The notes under the pieces were generated by a model. The model searched no databases and was not told where the DNA came from. It was given only the letters and a program-made list of their open reading frames with translations. This document shows, one piece after another, positions 28,300 to 36,321 of a DNA stretch of 64,000 bases. The stretch spans positions 31,259 through 95,258 of the forward strand of contig CAAERO010000039.1 in the NCBI GenBank assembly GCA_900758495.1, read 5' to 3'. The position numbers were made by a program, and so were the translations under genes. Position 1 is the first letter of the stretch; each line of letters opens with the position of its first letter. Origin of the DNA: Bacilli bacterium. GTDB lineage: Bacteria; Bacillota_I; Bacilli_A; RF39; UBA660.

Positions 28300-28324
28300 A
28301 TCTAAGAAATTTTGGAGGAATAAT

Positions 28325-30346
28325 ATGCAGTTAGAAAATACAACAATAAGAAAAATGTCAATTGAAGAATTAGGAGAATTACTAGCTCAGGATATGATTA
28401 AAATCAGTGAAGACTATTCCTTTGCATTTGCTTCAAAGACAGATGCAATAAAATTAATGAAGTCATTTCTTGAAGTAGAATATTCAAATATTATTAATAA
28501 TAATAAAAAAGAATTTATAGATTTTTATAGTGCTTTTGAAGATGTAATGAATAACTATATTAGAATAATTTTTGAAACAGATTATGAACTAGCATATACA
28601 AAACTATTTAATAAGTACGTGGATCAGAAGGTAGGAGAAATTAATAGTTATAAACAGACTCATTACGAAATTAGAAAAATAATTAATTTTTTCAAAATAA
28701 TAAATTATCACCCATCAGAAATTGTCTGTACAAATATCTTAGCAAATAATCCAAAATTTTCTACTATGATTGGCAAAATAGTAGATAGGAATATTAAAAA
28801 GTTAAGTACGATGAATGTAAAAGAGACTTTTCCTGATTCTATAATGTTATCCTTTGTTACTACGTATGCTTTTATTAATAAAATAGAAATAAAAACTAAT
28901 GAAGAGGAACAAAAAAGTACTGATTTTATGACTTTACCAAATGATGATTCTTATAGTGATGATAATGTAAAACTATATATCAATTCTTTACAAAAACCAT
29001 TATTACCGAGCGAACAAAGAAAGTTATTTCTTAAGTTAAAAGAAGGAGATAAAGATGCTAAAAAGAGATTAATTGAAACTAATTTAGGACTAGTAGTTCC
29101 TATAGCATCTTATTACAGAAATAGAGGAGTAGAATTTTTAGATTTAATTCAAGAAGGAAATATTGGTTTAATGAAAGCAGTTGATAAATTTGATACTGAA
29201 ATGGGATGTGCTTTTTCTACTTATGCTTATTGGTGGATTAAAGATTATGTTTCAAGAGGTGTTATGAAATATGGAAAAACAATTGCTATACCAACTTACA
29301 TTCAAGCAATAATGGGTAAATATAATTTTAATTTTAATGAATTAACTAACAAACTTAATAATTACCCAACACAACAGGAGATAATGGAAGAATTAAATCT
29401 TACTTCTAATCAATTTAATAAGCTAACTCTAGGAAGTGTTAAAATGTTAAGTCTAGATGAACCTTTAGGAATAGATAATGATTTACCACTTGGTGAACTT
29501 ATAGCAGCAGATGATTTAAGCATCGAAGAAAGTTATGAAAAAAAAGCTTTAGAAATTGAGGTAAGAAACTTACTTAACAATGATTTTCTGGATAATCGTG
29601 CTATAAAAATTTTAAAGTTAAGAAATGGTTTTTATAACAATCGAGTATACCCTTATCAAGAAGTAGGGGATATGTTAAGAATTAGTAAACAAAGAGTAAA
29701 GCAAATAGAAGCAAGAGCTTATAAAAAAATAAAAAACTCTGATTATTGTGATGATGTACTTGCTTATTTAACGAATGGAACTAAAATTAAAGAAAGAATT
29801 ACTAAAGAACTAGCTGAAGAGCTAGCTATGCAAAAAGCTAATAGATTTCAAATTAATCAAGCCGAGAAGCCCGATATTAGAAAAATTTATGCTTACTTTA
29901 CTGGTTATAAAAGAGAGGAAATAGCTAAAGTAGTTTCATCCTTATCGGAAGAAAATATAGAAATAATAAAGGAGTTATTTGGTAACAACTTAGAAAAATT
30001 ATCTTATCAAAAGAAATCAACAAATACTAGTTTAGAAAAATATTGTAAAGAAATTGTTCCAATTGTTGAAGATAAATTAAATAGTGATTATATAAAAGTT
30101 TCAAATTACTATATAAAATGTAATGGCTTATCATTTGCTTATGGTAAAGAAGAATACACTAGTTTAGATAATATTAAGTTTGATGAGTTAGAGAAATTTA
30201 AAATTAATTATGCAAGAATAAGAGCAAGTCTAACTGCTTCTTTTCAAACTGATACTTCTTCTACTATTAATGAAAGAAAAAGCAATATTAAATCTATTCA
30301 AAAAAATGATAATGGGCAACGACCTAAGATATTAATATATAAATAA
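28325..30346 (+). CDS. Large sigma-70-like protein, paralog 2
   Basis: The 673-residue paralog has the same three-part plan: an N-terminal domain (1-200: MSIEELGELLAQDM, YSFAFASKTDAIKLM, MNNYIRIIFE, GEINSYKQTHYEIRKI, SEIVCTNIL), sigma regions (215-465: [51 protein letters not shown]) and a C-terminal domain (YFTGYKREEIAKVV, LFGNNLEKLSY) ending PKILIYK. Region 2.4 reads WWIKDYVSR and region 3 GKTIAIPTYI instead of RTIRVPVHM, so promoter recognition should differ. The start is fixed at ATG 28325 by GGAGGAA; the frame runs open to 28271 through the promoter. Confidence 0.85.
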   Translation: MQLENTTIRKMSIEELGELLAQDMIKISEDYSFAFASKTDAIKLMKSFLEVEYSNIINNNKKEFIDFYSAFEDVMNNYIRIIFETDYELAYTKLFNKYVDQKVGEINSYKQTHYEIRKIINFFKIINYHPSEIVCTNILANNPKFSTMIGKIVDRNIKKLSTMNVKETFPDSIMLSFVTTYAFINKIEIKTNEEEQKSTDFMTLPNDDSYSDDNVKLYINSLQKPLLPSEQRKLFLKLKEGDKDAKKRLIETNLGLVVPIASYYRNRGVEFLDLIQEGNIGLMKAVDKFDTEMGCAFSTYAYWWIKDYVSRGVMKYGKTIAIPTYIQAIMGKYNFNFNELTNKLNNYPTQQEIMEELNLTSNQFNKLTLGSVKMLSLDEPLGIDNDLPLGELIAADDLSIEESYEKKALEIEVRNLLNNDFLDNRAIKILKLRNGFYNNRVYPYQEVGDMLRISKQRVKQIEARAYKKIKNSDYCDDVLAYLTNGTKIKERITKELAEELAMQKANRFQINQAEKPDIRKIYAYFTGYKREEIAKVVSSLSEENIEIIKELFGNNLEKLSYQKKSTNTSLEKYCKEIVPIVEDKLNSDYIKVSNYYIKCNGLSFAYGKEEYTSLDNIKFDELEKFKINYARIRASLTASFQTDTSSTINERKSNIKSIQKNDNGQRPKILIYK

Positions 30347-30368
30347 TAATTAATAGGGGGTAAATAAT

Positions 30369-32387
30369 ATGCAATTAAAAAATACAGTAATTAGAGAAAA
30401 TTCAGTAGATGAACTAACAACGTTATTGGCTAAAGATATTAAAGAAATTAGTGATAAATATTCTTTTGCTTTTGCTTCAAGTGATAAAGCAATTGCATTA
30501 ATGAATCTAGTTATTAAGAAAAAATACTCAAAAATTATTAACAGTTCTAAAGAAGAGATAGTTGATTTTTCAAAAACTTTGGAACAAGTTATGAATAACT
30601 ATGTTGAAAGTATTTTTTCAAAGGAAAATGATGAAGAGTATATAAAGTTATTTAATAACTATATGGACCAAAAAATAGGAGAAATTCCTAATTATAAGCA
30701 AATTCACTATGAACTTAAAAAGATAGTTTCTTTCTTTGAAACTATTAATTATTGTCCTTCTGAAATTATGTCCACAACACTTTTAAAAAATAATTCAAAA
30801 TTTTCTACTATAATAGGTCAAGTAGTAAAAAAATTTAGTAAGAGAATAGCTAAATCAAATATTGAAGATGTTTTTCCAAATCCTACAATGTTATCTTTTG
30901 TATCAGCATATGCCTATCTTAATAAAATTAAATTAAAATCAGAAGAAAACTTTGTAGAAGAATCATCACTTTTGCAAGAAAATGAAACTTATGTTGATGA
31001 TGATGTAGTTTTATATATACAAAGTTTACCAAATAGACTAAAGATAAGTGAAGAAAGAGAACTATTTATTAAAATCAAAAATGGAGATTTAGAAGCAAAA
31101 AATAAATTAGTAAGTGGTAATTTAAGATTAGTAATTCCTATTGCTAAACGCTATCTAAATCATGGTGTGAAATTTTTGGACTTAATTCAAGAAGGAAACC
31201 TTGGTTTAATAGCAGCTGCTGAAAAATTTGATTATGAAAGAGGGTGTACCTTTTCAACATATGCTAACTGGTGGGTTAAACAATATATTTATAGGAGCAT
31301 TATGAATGATGGAAGAACTATCAGAATACCAATTCATATTCACGAAAAGCTAGCTAAATATAATAAAGTTTATGATGAATTAGGTGAGAAACTTGGTAGA
31401 AATCCAATGCCAGAAGAGTTAGCTCGAGAGATGCATATTACAGATAATCAGATATATGGTCTTATGTCTGCAAATACAGGAATACTAAGCTTAGATGCCC
31501 CAATAAAAGAAAATAGTGACGATACTCTTGCTGAAATTATAAAATCAGATGACTTAAGTGTAGAAGAACAATATGAAAAAAGCTCTTTAGTAAAAGAGGT
31601 TAACGATTTACTTGATAATGTTTTACTAAAAAAACGTGATATTGAAATTATAAAATTGCGTAATGGATTTTATAATAATAGAAGATATAGTTTAAAGGAA
31701 ATTTCGGATATTTTTAATATTTCCAGTGAACGTGTTCGTCAGATAGAGGTAAAAGCTTATGAAATTTTAAGGAAAACTAAGCATTCTTCTACTGTGGTTG
31801 AATATCTAGAAAATTCAGATAGTATTAAGAAAAGAGTAGCTAAAGAAATAGCTAGTAAAAAAGAAAAGGAAGAACTAGCTAAGAATAGGGTTAATAGTGA
31901 AAAAATAACAGATGTTAAGAAGATATACACACGCTTTAATGGCTATACAAGAAAAGAAATAGCAGAAGTTATAGCAACTTTACCAGAAGAAGATATAATG
32001 GCAATGCATGATGTCTTTGGTCCTAGGTTAGAGAAGCTTTGTTATAGAAGTTCATCCTTAGAAAGTAATCGAGAAAGAATTAGTAATCAAGTTTTAGATT
32101 ATATTGAAGAAAAATTAGCAACTAATTATATTAGAGTAATAAAATATTGCACAAATTGTAGTGGAATTCATTTCGATTATGATTTAATCGAACAACCTGA
32201 TAGTTTTTATGAATCTAATTTTGATTTTGATGAGTTGAAATGTAGTCAAAAAATTATAAAAAAGTCTCTACGTGCTTCTATACAAGAAGATGCTATTTCA
32301 AATACTTTAAATACTAACAAATTACTAACTAAAAATAAGGTGTTTAATAATAAAAGTAGTCAACCCAAAATATTGATATATAAATAA
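30369..32387 (+). CDS. Large sigma-70-like protein, paralog 3
   Basis: At 672 residues it is closest to paralog 2, sharing MNNYVESIF, MDQKIGEIPNYKQIHYELKK, INYCPSEIM and the last residues PKILIYK. Sigma regions: [83 protein letters not shown]. Its region 2.4 and 3 are nearer to RpoD than those of the other two (Gln kept, but Thr replaced by Tyr). The C-terminal domain (RFNGYTRKEIAEVIATLPEED, VFGPRLEKLCY) is retained. It lies 22 bases after paralog 2 without its own promoter but with AGGGGG, so it is in the same transcript. Confidence 0.85.
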   Translation: MQLKNTVIRENSVDELTTLLAKDIKEISDKYSFAFASSDKAIALMNLVIKKKYSKIINSSKEEIVDFSKTLEQVMNNYVESIFSKENDEEYIKLFNNYMDQKIGEIPNYKQIHYELKKIVSFFETINYCPSEIMSTTLLKNNSKFSTIIGQVVKKFSKRIAKSNIEDVFPNPTMLSFVSAYAYLNKIKLKSEENFVEESSLLQENETYVDDDVVLYIQSLPNRLKISEERELFIKIKNGDLEAKNKLVSGNLRLVIPIAKRYLNHGVKFLDLIQEGNLGLIAAAEKFDYERGCTFSTYANWWVKQYIYRSIMNDGRTIRIPIHIHEKLAKYNKVYDELGEKLGRNPMPEELAREMHITDNQIYGLMSANTGILSLDAPIKENSDDTLAEIIKSDDLSVEEQYEKSSLVKEVNDLLDNVLLKKRDIEIIKLRNGFYNNRRYSLKEISDIFNISSERVRQIEVKAYEILRKTKHSSTVVEYLENSDSIKKRVAKEIASKKEKEELAKNRVNSEKITDVKKIYTRFNGYTRKEIAEVIATLPEEDIMAMHDVFGPRLEKLCYRSSSLESNRERISNQVLDYIEEKLATNYIRVIKYCTNCSGIHFDYDLIEQPDSFYESNFDFDELKCSQKIIKKSLRASIQEDAISNTLNTNKLLTKNKVFNNKSSQPKILIYK

Positions 32388-32413
32388 GAAGATGAAAAAA
32401 TGTCTCTTTTTTC

Positions 32414-32441
32414 TTGACTTAAATTCTAATTGTGATATTAT
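32414..32441 (+). promoter_or_regulatory. Promoter of the perR-rbr operon
   Basis: TTGACT (32414-32419), 16 bases, TATTAT (32436-32441). The PerR/Fur box begins five bases after the -10 box. Confidence 0.6.
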
Positions 32442-32445
32442 ATTA

Positions 32446-32464
32446 ATTGATAACAATTATCAAT
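32446..32464. promoter_or_regulatory. Fur/PerR-type operator
   Basis: A perfect inverted repeat ATTGATAA-CAA-TTATCAAT, which closely follows the Fur-family box (TGATAAT-N-ATTATCA type). It covers the expected transcription start, so the regulator probably represses its own operon, including rubrerythrin. Confidence 0.75.
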
Positions 32465-32477
32465 AAAGGAAGATTTT

Positions 32478-32873
32478 ATGGAAAGACTAACTAAACAAAA
32501 ACAATTAATTTACAAAATGCTAAAGGAATGTCATTTACATCCAACACTATTAGAACTAGCTGAATTAGTGAGAGAAAAAGACTCTAGTATTGGTCAAGCT
32601 ACCGTTTATCGAACTATCAATAAACTAGTTGAGAAGGGTGAAGTTGCTAAATTGGTATCAATTGATCATAATTATCGTTATGACGTTAGCAAAGATCATT
32701 ATCATTTTCAATGTACTAATTGTGGAATAATTGAAGATATATTTTACAGTAGTGATGAACTAAAAAAAGTAGAAGAGTTGTTTAAAAATCATAATATTAA
32801 TAGTATTGATTTGATTGGTTATGGTCTTTGTAAGAAATGCTCTGGGATGATTGTTAAGAGAAAGAAGGTATAA
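32478..32873 (+). CDS. perR: Fur-family regulator, probably PerR (peroxide sensor)
   Basis: This 131-residue metal-dependent repressor has the winged-helix domain with QATVYRTINKLVEKGEV (recognition helix), the metal and dimer region DHYHFQCTNCG, and a second Cys pair CKKCSG, giving the structural Zn(Cys)4 site. PerR rather than Fur or Zur is inferred because the gene overlaps rubrerythrin, a peroxide-detoxifying protein, as in clostridial perR-rbr operons; iron sensing cannot be ruled out. The operator just upstream points to autoregulation. Confidence 0.8.
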   Translation: MERLTKQKQLIYKMLKECHLHPTLLELAELVREKDSSIGQATVYRTINKLVEKGEVAKLVSIDHNYRYDVSKDHYHFQCTNCGIIEDIFYSSDELKKVEELFKNHNINSIDLIGYGLCKKCSGMIVKRKKV

Positions 32874-32875
32874 TG

Positions 32876-33418
32876 ATGGAACTAAAAGGAAGTAAAACAG
32901 AACAGAACTTAATGACAGCATTTGCTGGAGAAAGTCAAGCAAGAAATAAGTATACTTACTATGCTTCAAAAGCTAGAAAAGATGGTTATGAACAAATAGC
33001 TGCTATTTTTGAAGAAACAGCTAATAATGAGAAAGAACATGCAAAACTTTGGTTTAAACAATTACATGGTGGAGAAATTCCTGATACTATGCAAAACTTA
33101 GAAGATGCTGCAGCTGGTGAAAATTATGAATGGACAGAAATGTATAAAGAATTTGCTGAAGTTGCTCGTCAAGAAGGTTTTGCTAGAATAGCATATTTAT
33201 TTGAAAGCGTTGGAAAAATCGAAGCAGAACATGAAAAAAGATATTTAACTTTATTAAAAAATGTTAAAGATGATAAGGTGTTCCATAAAGATGGAGATAA
33301 AATTTGGATTTGCCGTAATTGTGGACACGTTTATGTTGGAAAAGATGCTCTAGATGTATGCCCAGTATGTAACCATAAACAAAGTTTTATGGAAGTTAAA
33401 GCAGATAATTACCAATAG
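32876..33418 (+). CDS. rbr: Rubrerythrin (non-haem di-iron peroxidase)
   Basis: At 180 residues it is of normal length. The ferritin-like di-iron domain shows FAGESQARNKYTYYA, EETANNEKEHAKLW and YLFESVGKIEAEHEKRY, with the required Glu and His ligands. The C-terminal rubredoxin-like domain has CRNCGHVYVG and CPVCNH. It reduces hydrogen peroxide in anaerobes. The start is taken at the second of two consecutive ATG codons (32876), which has better spacing from AAGAAGG and gives the family N-terminus MELKGSKTE. It is co-transcribed with and translationally coupled to perR. Confidence 0.96.
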   Translation: MELKGSKTEQNLMTAFAGESQARNKYTYYASKARKDGYEQIAAIFEETANNEKEHAKLWFKQLHGGEIPDTMQNLEDAAAGENYEWTEMYKEFAEVARQEGFARIAYLFESVGKIEAEHEKRYLTLLKNVKDDKVFHKDGDKIWICRNCGHVYVGKDALDVCPVCNHKQSFMEVKADNYQ

Positions 33419-33598
33419 TTATAAAAAACTAAATTTTTTTAAGAAATTGGTAATTTTACAAATTCAGGGTTAATTTTTCCTGAAAATAGTAAATTCTATA
33501 GCTGTAAATTTTGACCAAAAAGAAGGGTGAATTTTGAAAATTCGGTATTTGCTCTTCTTTTTATTATGTGCTAAGTTACCTCCGACCAGAATGGAAGT
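33419..33598. other. Intergenic region, no gene seen
   Basis: AT-rich stretch after rubrerythrin. AATTACCAAT at the rbr stop and ATTGGTAATT about 30 bases later could pair into a long hairpin with a T-rich loop that may end the operon; nothing else recognisable. Confidence 0.35.
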
Positions 33599-33784
33599 AA
33601 TGGTATCAGAAACATATCATTTAAAGCCGATGATCAGCATGGATTCAATTGTGAAATTGAACGAGGAAGTATGTAAAAGCAAACTACAATAATTAGTGCA
33701 ATGCTTAACAATGGATTAAGTCAAGAGGAAATATTTAAAATTACTAATATCCCAATAAAAGAAGTAAAAACGGTTAAATTTTAG
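33599..33784 (+). pseudogene. Remnant of a Rpn/YhgA-like PD-(D/E)XK nuclease-transposase family gene
   Basis: One frame reads NGIRNISFKADDQHGF, NCEIERGSM, a TAA at 33674, then KQTTIISAMLNNGLSQEEIF and KITNIPIKEVK to a TAG. The first part resembles the nuclease core of the PD-(D/E)XK 'transposase' family (KGIRLDVxAED...xxIEMQ) and the second its usual C-terminal tail (KxMLxxGLSxEEIxxxTGLSxEEI). About 200 residues between the two are missing, so this is a short decayed scar with no start codon. Confidence 0.65.
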
Positions 33785-33807
33785 GCTATGTTTCATTGGA
33801 AAAAAGA

Positions 33808-33836
33808 TTGATTTCTTAAAAGCAATATAGTAAAAT
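33808..33836 (+). promoter_or_regulatory. Sigma-A-type promoter of frr
   Basis: TTGATT (33808-33813), 17 bases, TAAAAT (33831-33836), about 20 bases before the frr start. Confidence 0.6.
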
Positions 33837-33855
33837 TGTGTTGAGGAGAGATATG

Positions 33856-34398
33856 ATGAATCAAGAAATAGATAATGCAGTAGAAAAAATGAGAGCAACT
33901 GTAAATAACTTAGAAAAAAAATTTGGAGCAGTAAGAGCAGGAAGAGCTAATCCTTCTAGTTTAGATGGTGTTATGGTAGAATATTATGGACAAATGACAC
34001 CATTAAAACAATTAGGTACCATCTCAGTTCCAGAAGGAAATCAATTATTGATTAAACCATTTGATAAAAGTTGTCTAAAAGAAATGGAAAAAGCAATTAT
34101 AGCAGCTAACTTAGGATATAATCCTAGTAATGATGGAGAAACTATTAGAATAGTAGTACCAGCACTTACAGAAGAAAGAAGAAAAGAACTTGTTAAACAA
34201 GTAAAAGCTTTAGCAGAAGAAGCAAAAGTTGCTATTAGAAATATTCGCCGTGATGCTAATGAAAAAATAGAAAAAGAAGATTTAGCAGAAGATGAAGAGA
34301 AGTCTCTTAAAAATGATATTCAAGATTTAGTTAATGAATATAATAAAGATATTGAAAGACTAATGAAAGAAAAAGAACAAGAATTAATGACAATTTAA
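33856..34398 (+). CDS. frr: Ribosome recycling factor
   Basis: RRF splits post-termination ribosomes with EF-G. The 180-residue protein has VRAGRANPSSLDGVMVEYYG, LGTISVPEGNQLLI, NDGETIRIVVPALTEERRKE and AIRNIRRDANEKI, all diagnostic. The start is placed at the second of two consecutive ATGs (33856), seven bases after GAGGAG. It is usually found after pyrH and tsf; here it stands alone with its own promoter. Its 3' end carries the promoter of the pheS T-box operon. Confidence 0.96.
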   Translation: MNQEIDNAVEKMRATVNNLEKKFGAVRAGRANPSSLDGVMVEYYGQMTPLKQLGTISVPEGNQLLIKPFDKSCLKEMEKAIIAANLGYNPSNDGETIRIVVPALTEERRKELVKQVKALAEEAKVAIRNIRRDANEKIEKEDLAEDEEKSLKNDIQDLVNEYNKDIERLMKEKEQELMTI

Positions 34399-34415
34399 TA
34401 AATTTATGATATTAT
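34387..34415 (+). promoter_or_regulatory. Promoter of the Phe T-box operon
   Basis: ATGACA (34387-34392), 17 bases, TATTAT (34410-34415), overlapping the end of frr. Confidence 0.55.
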
Positions 34416-34430
34416 AAGTGTTAAATCAAT

Positions 34431-34630
34431 GAGAAGGAAGTAGTAGAATATTAATAAAAGTAAAAGAGAGATTATGGTAGGTGTAAATAATCCTTTTATC
34501 CTTCGAATTCATCCTTTGAGTCTTAAAGCAAAACTTTAAGCGTTACTCGCGTTAAGAGATTAGAGTGTATAGAAAACTATAAAATAAGGTGGTACCACGG
34601 ATATGTTTCGTCCTTAGTTTATAGTTTTTC
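34431..34630 (+). promoter_or_regulatory. T-box riboswitch with Phe specifier
   Basis: The leader starts with GAGAAGGAAGTAGTA (stem I base) and carries GAA followed by the specifier TTC (34508-34510, Phe). The T-box core AGGTGGTACCACGG lies at 34587-34600. The terminator is ACTATAAAATAAGG (34576-34589) pairing with CCTTAGTTTATAGT (34612-34625, one mismatch), then TTTTTC. Uncharged tRNA-Phe should stabilise the antiterminator and switch on the HAD-pheS-pheT operon. Confidence 0.9.
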
Positions 34631-34650
34631 TTTTGTTAGGGGGATAATTT

Positions 34651-35274
34651 ATGCGAAAATTCATTTGGGATTTAGATGAAACACTATTAAGCGCTGATTT
34701 TAGAAAGGAAGATGACTTTTTTAAAGAACAAATACTTGATGAAAAAGTAGATGAATTTATTAAAAATAAAGTTAAATATTTGATGGAATACGAAAGAATG
34801 TTTTTTAAATATGATACAAAATTGTTAAGTGAATTTCTAACACTTAGAAGTGGACTTAAGATAGATGAAAAAATAATTGAAGCTTGGATGGAACATAACA
34901 AAAACATTCCTGATACCATTCATAGCGGAGCAGAAGAAGTGCTTTCCTATTTGCAAAGTAAAGGTTATCAAAATATTCTTTATACTAATTGGTTTAAAGA
35001 TGTTCAAAAAGGAAGATTAAGAAATGCTAATCTATTAGAATATTTTGATGAAATATATGGTGGAGATTTTGCTATTAAACCTAATGCTATTGGGTATAAG
35101 AAAATAATTAAAGATGTAAATCCTAATGAAACAGTTATGATAGGTGATAATATTATAAATTATGTTTTAGTACCAAGAAGTGTTGGGATAACTTCATATC
35201 ATTATGACCCATTAGATAAAAATAACGATAAGAATAAAATTAAAACATTAAAGAAAATAAAGGAGATGTATTAG
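34651..35274 (+). CDS. HAD-superfamily hydrolase in the Phe T-box operon
   Basis: This 207-residue protein has HAD motif I WDLDETLL (Asp8, Asp10), motif II LYTNWFK, a Lys in AIKPNAIGYKK and motif III MIGDNIINYVLVPRSVG. The helical cap lies at about residues 15-95. Such enzymes dephosphorylate small phosphorylated compounds; the substrate is unknown. It is the first gene after the T-box and is adjacent to pheS with no gap (stop then ATG), so it is induced by phenylalanyl-tRNA shortage. The ribosome site TTAGGGGG is strong. Confidence 0.85.
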   Translation: MRKFIWDLDETLLSADFRKEDDFFKEQILDEKVDEFIKNKVKYLMEYERMFFKYDTKLLSEFLTLRSGLKIDEKIIEAWMEHNKNIPDTIHSGAEEVLSYLQSKGYQNILYTNWFKDVQKGRLRNANLLEYFDEIYGGDFAIKPNAIGYKKIIKDVNPNETVMIGDNIINYVLVPRSVGITSYHYDPLDKNNDKNKIKTLKKIKEMY

Positions 35275-36321
35275 ATGAATATAGAAGAGATTAAGAAAAA
35301 TATAGAAGATGAATTAAATAGCTGTAAAGATATGAAAAGTCTTAATGATTTAAAAGTAAAATATTTAGGTAAGAAAGGTATTATTACAGAACTTAGTAGT
35401 AAGATTAAAGAAATACCAAATGAAGAGAAGAAAGAGTTTGGTATGAAGATGAATGAGTTAAAGACTAGTTTTAATTCATTATATGATAGTAAGAAAGCTT
35501 TATTTGAAGAAGAAGCTCTTAATGAGAAATTAGCTAGTGAAAGTATTGATGTAACGCTTCCTGCTACTCATGTTGAAATAGGAAGCCCTAATATCTTAGA
35601 GAGATTAGTAGAAGACTTAGAAGATTTATTTATATCAATGGGATATGATGTAGTTGATGGACCAGAAATAGAAGAAGATAAATATAACTTTGAACTTTTA
35701 AATATACCTAAGGGTCATCCAGCAAGAGATGCTCAAGATACTTTCTATTTAAAAGATGATGAGATTTTACTTCGTAGTCAAACATCCCCTGTTCAAATTA
35801 GAACAATGTTAAAAGCTAAGGGAGAAAAACCAGTTAGAATGATATGTCCTGGTAAGACTTATCGAAGAGATGATGATGATGCAACTCACTCTCATCAATT
35901 TATGCAAATAGAAGGACTATTGGTAGATAAGAATATTCATTTAACAGATTTAAAAGGAACTTTTGAAATAGTTGCTAAAAGACTATTTGGTAATGATACC
36001 GAGGTTAGATTAAAACCTAGTTATTATCAGTTTACTGAACCATCAGTAGAGTTAGATATTAGTTGTTTTAATTGTAAAGGTGAAGGTTGTGCTATTTGTA
36101 AAAATAGTGGTTATATAACAGTAGCAGGAGCAGGAATGGTTCACCCTAATGTCTTAAGAAACTGTGGTTATGACCCAGCTGTTTGGTCTGGTTTTGCCTT
36201 TGGTTTTGGAGCAGAACGACTTGCTATGTTAAAATATGGTATTACAGATATTAGAACTTTTTATATGACAGATTTAAGAAGTAGTAAAACATTTGATAGA
36301 AAGGAAGATAATAATGATTAA
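35275..36321 (+). CDS. pheS: Phenylalanyl-tRNA synthetase alpha subunit
   Basis: At 348 residues it has the normal length. An N-terminal coiled coil (1-85, DLKVKYLGKKGIITELS) is followed by the class II catalytic core with NFELLNIPKGHPARDAQDTF, LLRSQTSPVQIR (motif 2 region), PGKTYRRDDDDATHSHQFMQ, and FGFGAERLAMLKYGI (motif 3). The CFNCKGEGCAICKNSGY insertion is usual for Firmicute PheS. It overlaps pheT by 8 bases. Confidence 0.97.
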   Translation: MNIEEIKKNIEDELNSCKDMKSLNDLKVKYLGKKGIITELSSKIKEIPNEEKKEFGMKMNELKTSFNSLYDSKKALFEEEALNEKLASESIDVTLPATHVEIGSPNILERLVEDLEDLFISMGYDVVDGPEIEEDKYNFELLNIPKGHPARDAQDTFYLKDDEILLRSQTSPVQIRTMLKAKGEKPVRMICPGKTYRRDDDDATHSHQFMQIEGLLVDKNIHLTDLKGTFEIVAKRLFGNDTEVRLKPSYYQFTEPSVELDISCFNCKGEGCAICKNSGYITVAGAGMVHPNVLRNCGYDPAVWSGFAFGFGAERLAMLKYGITDIRTFYMTDLRSSKTFDRKEDNND

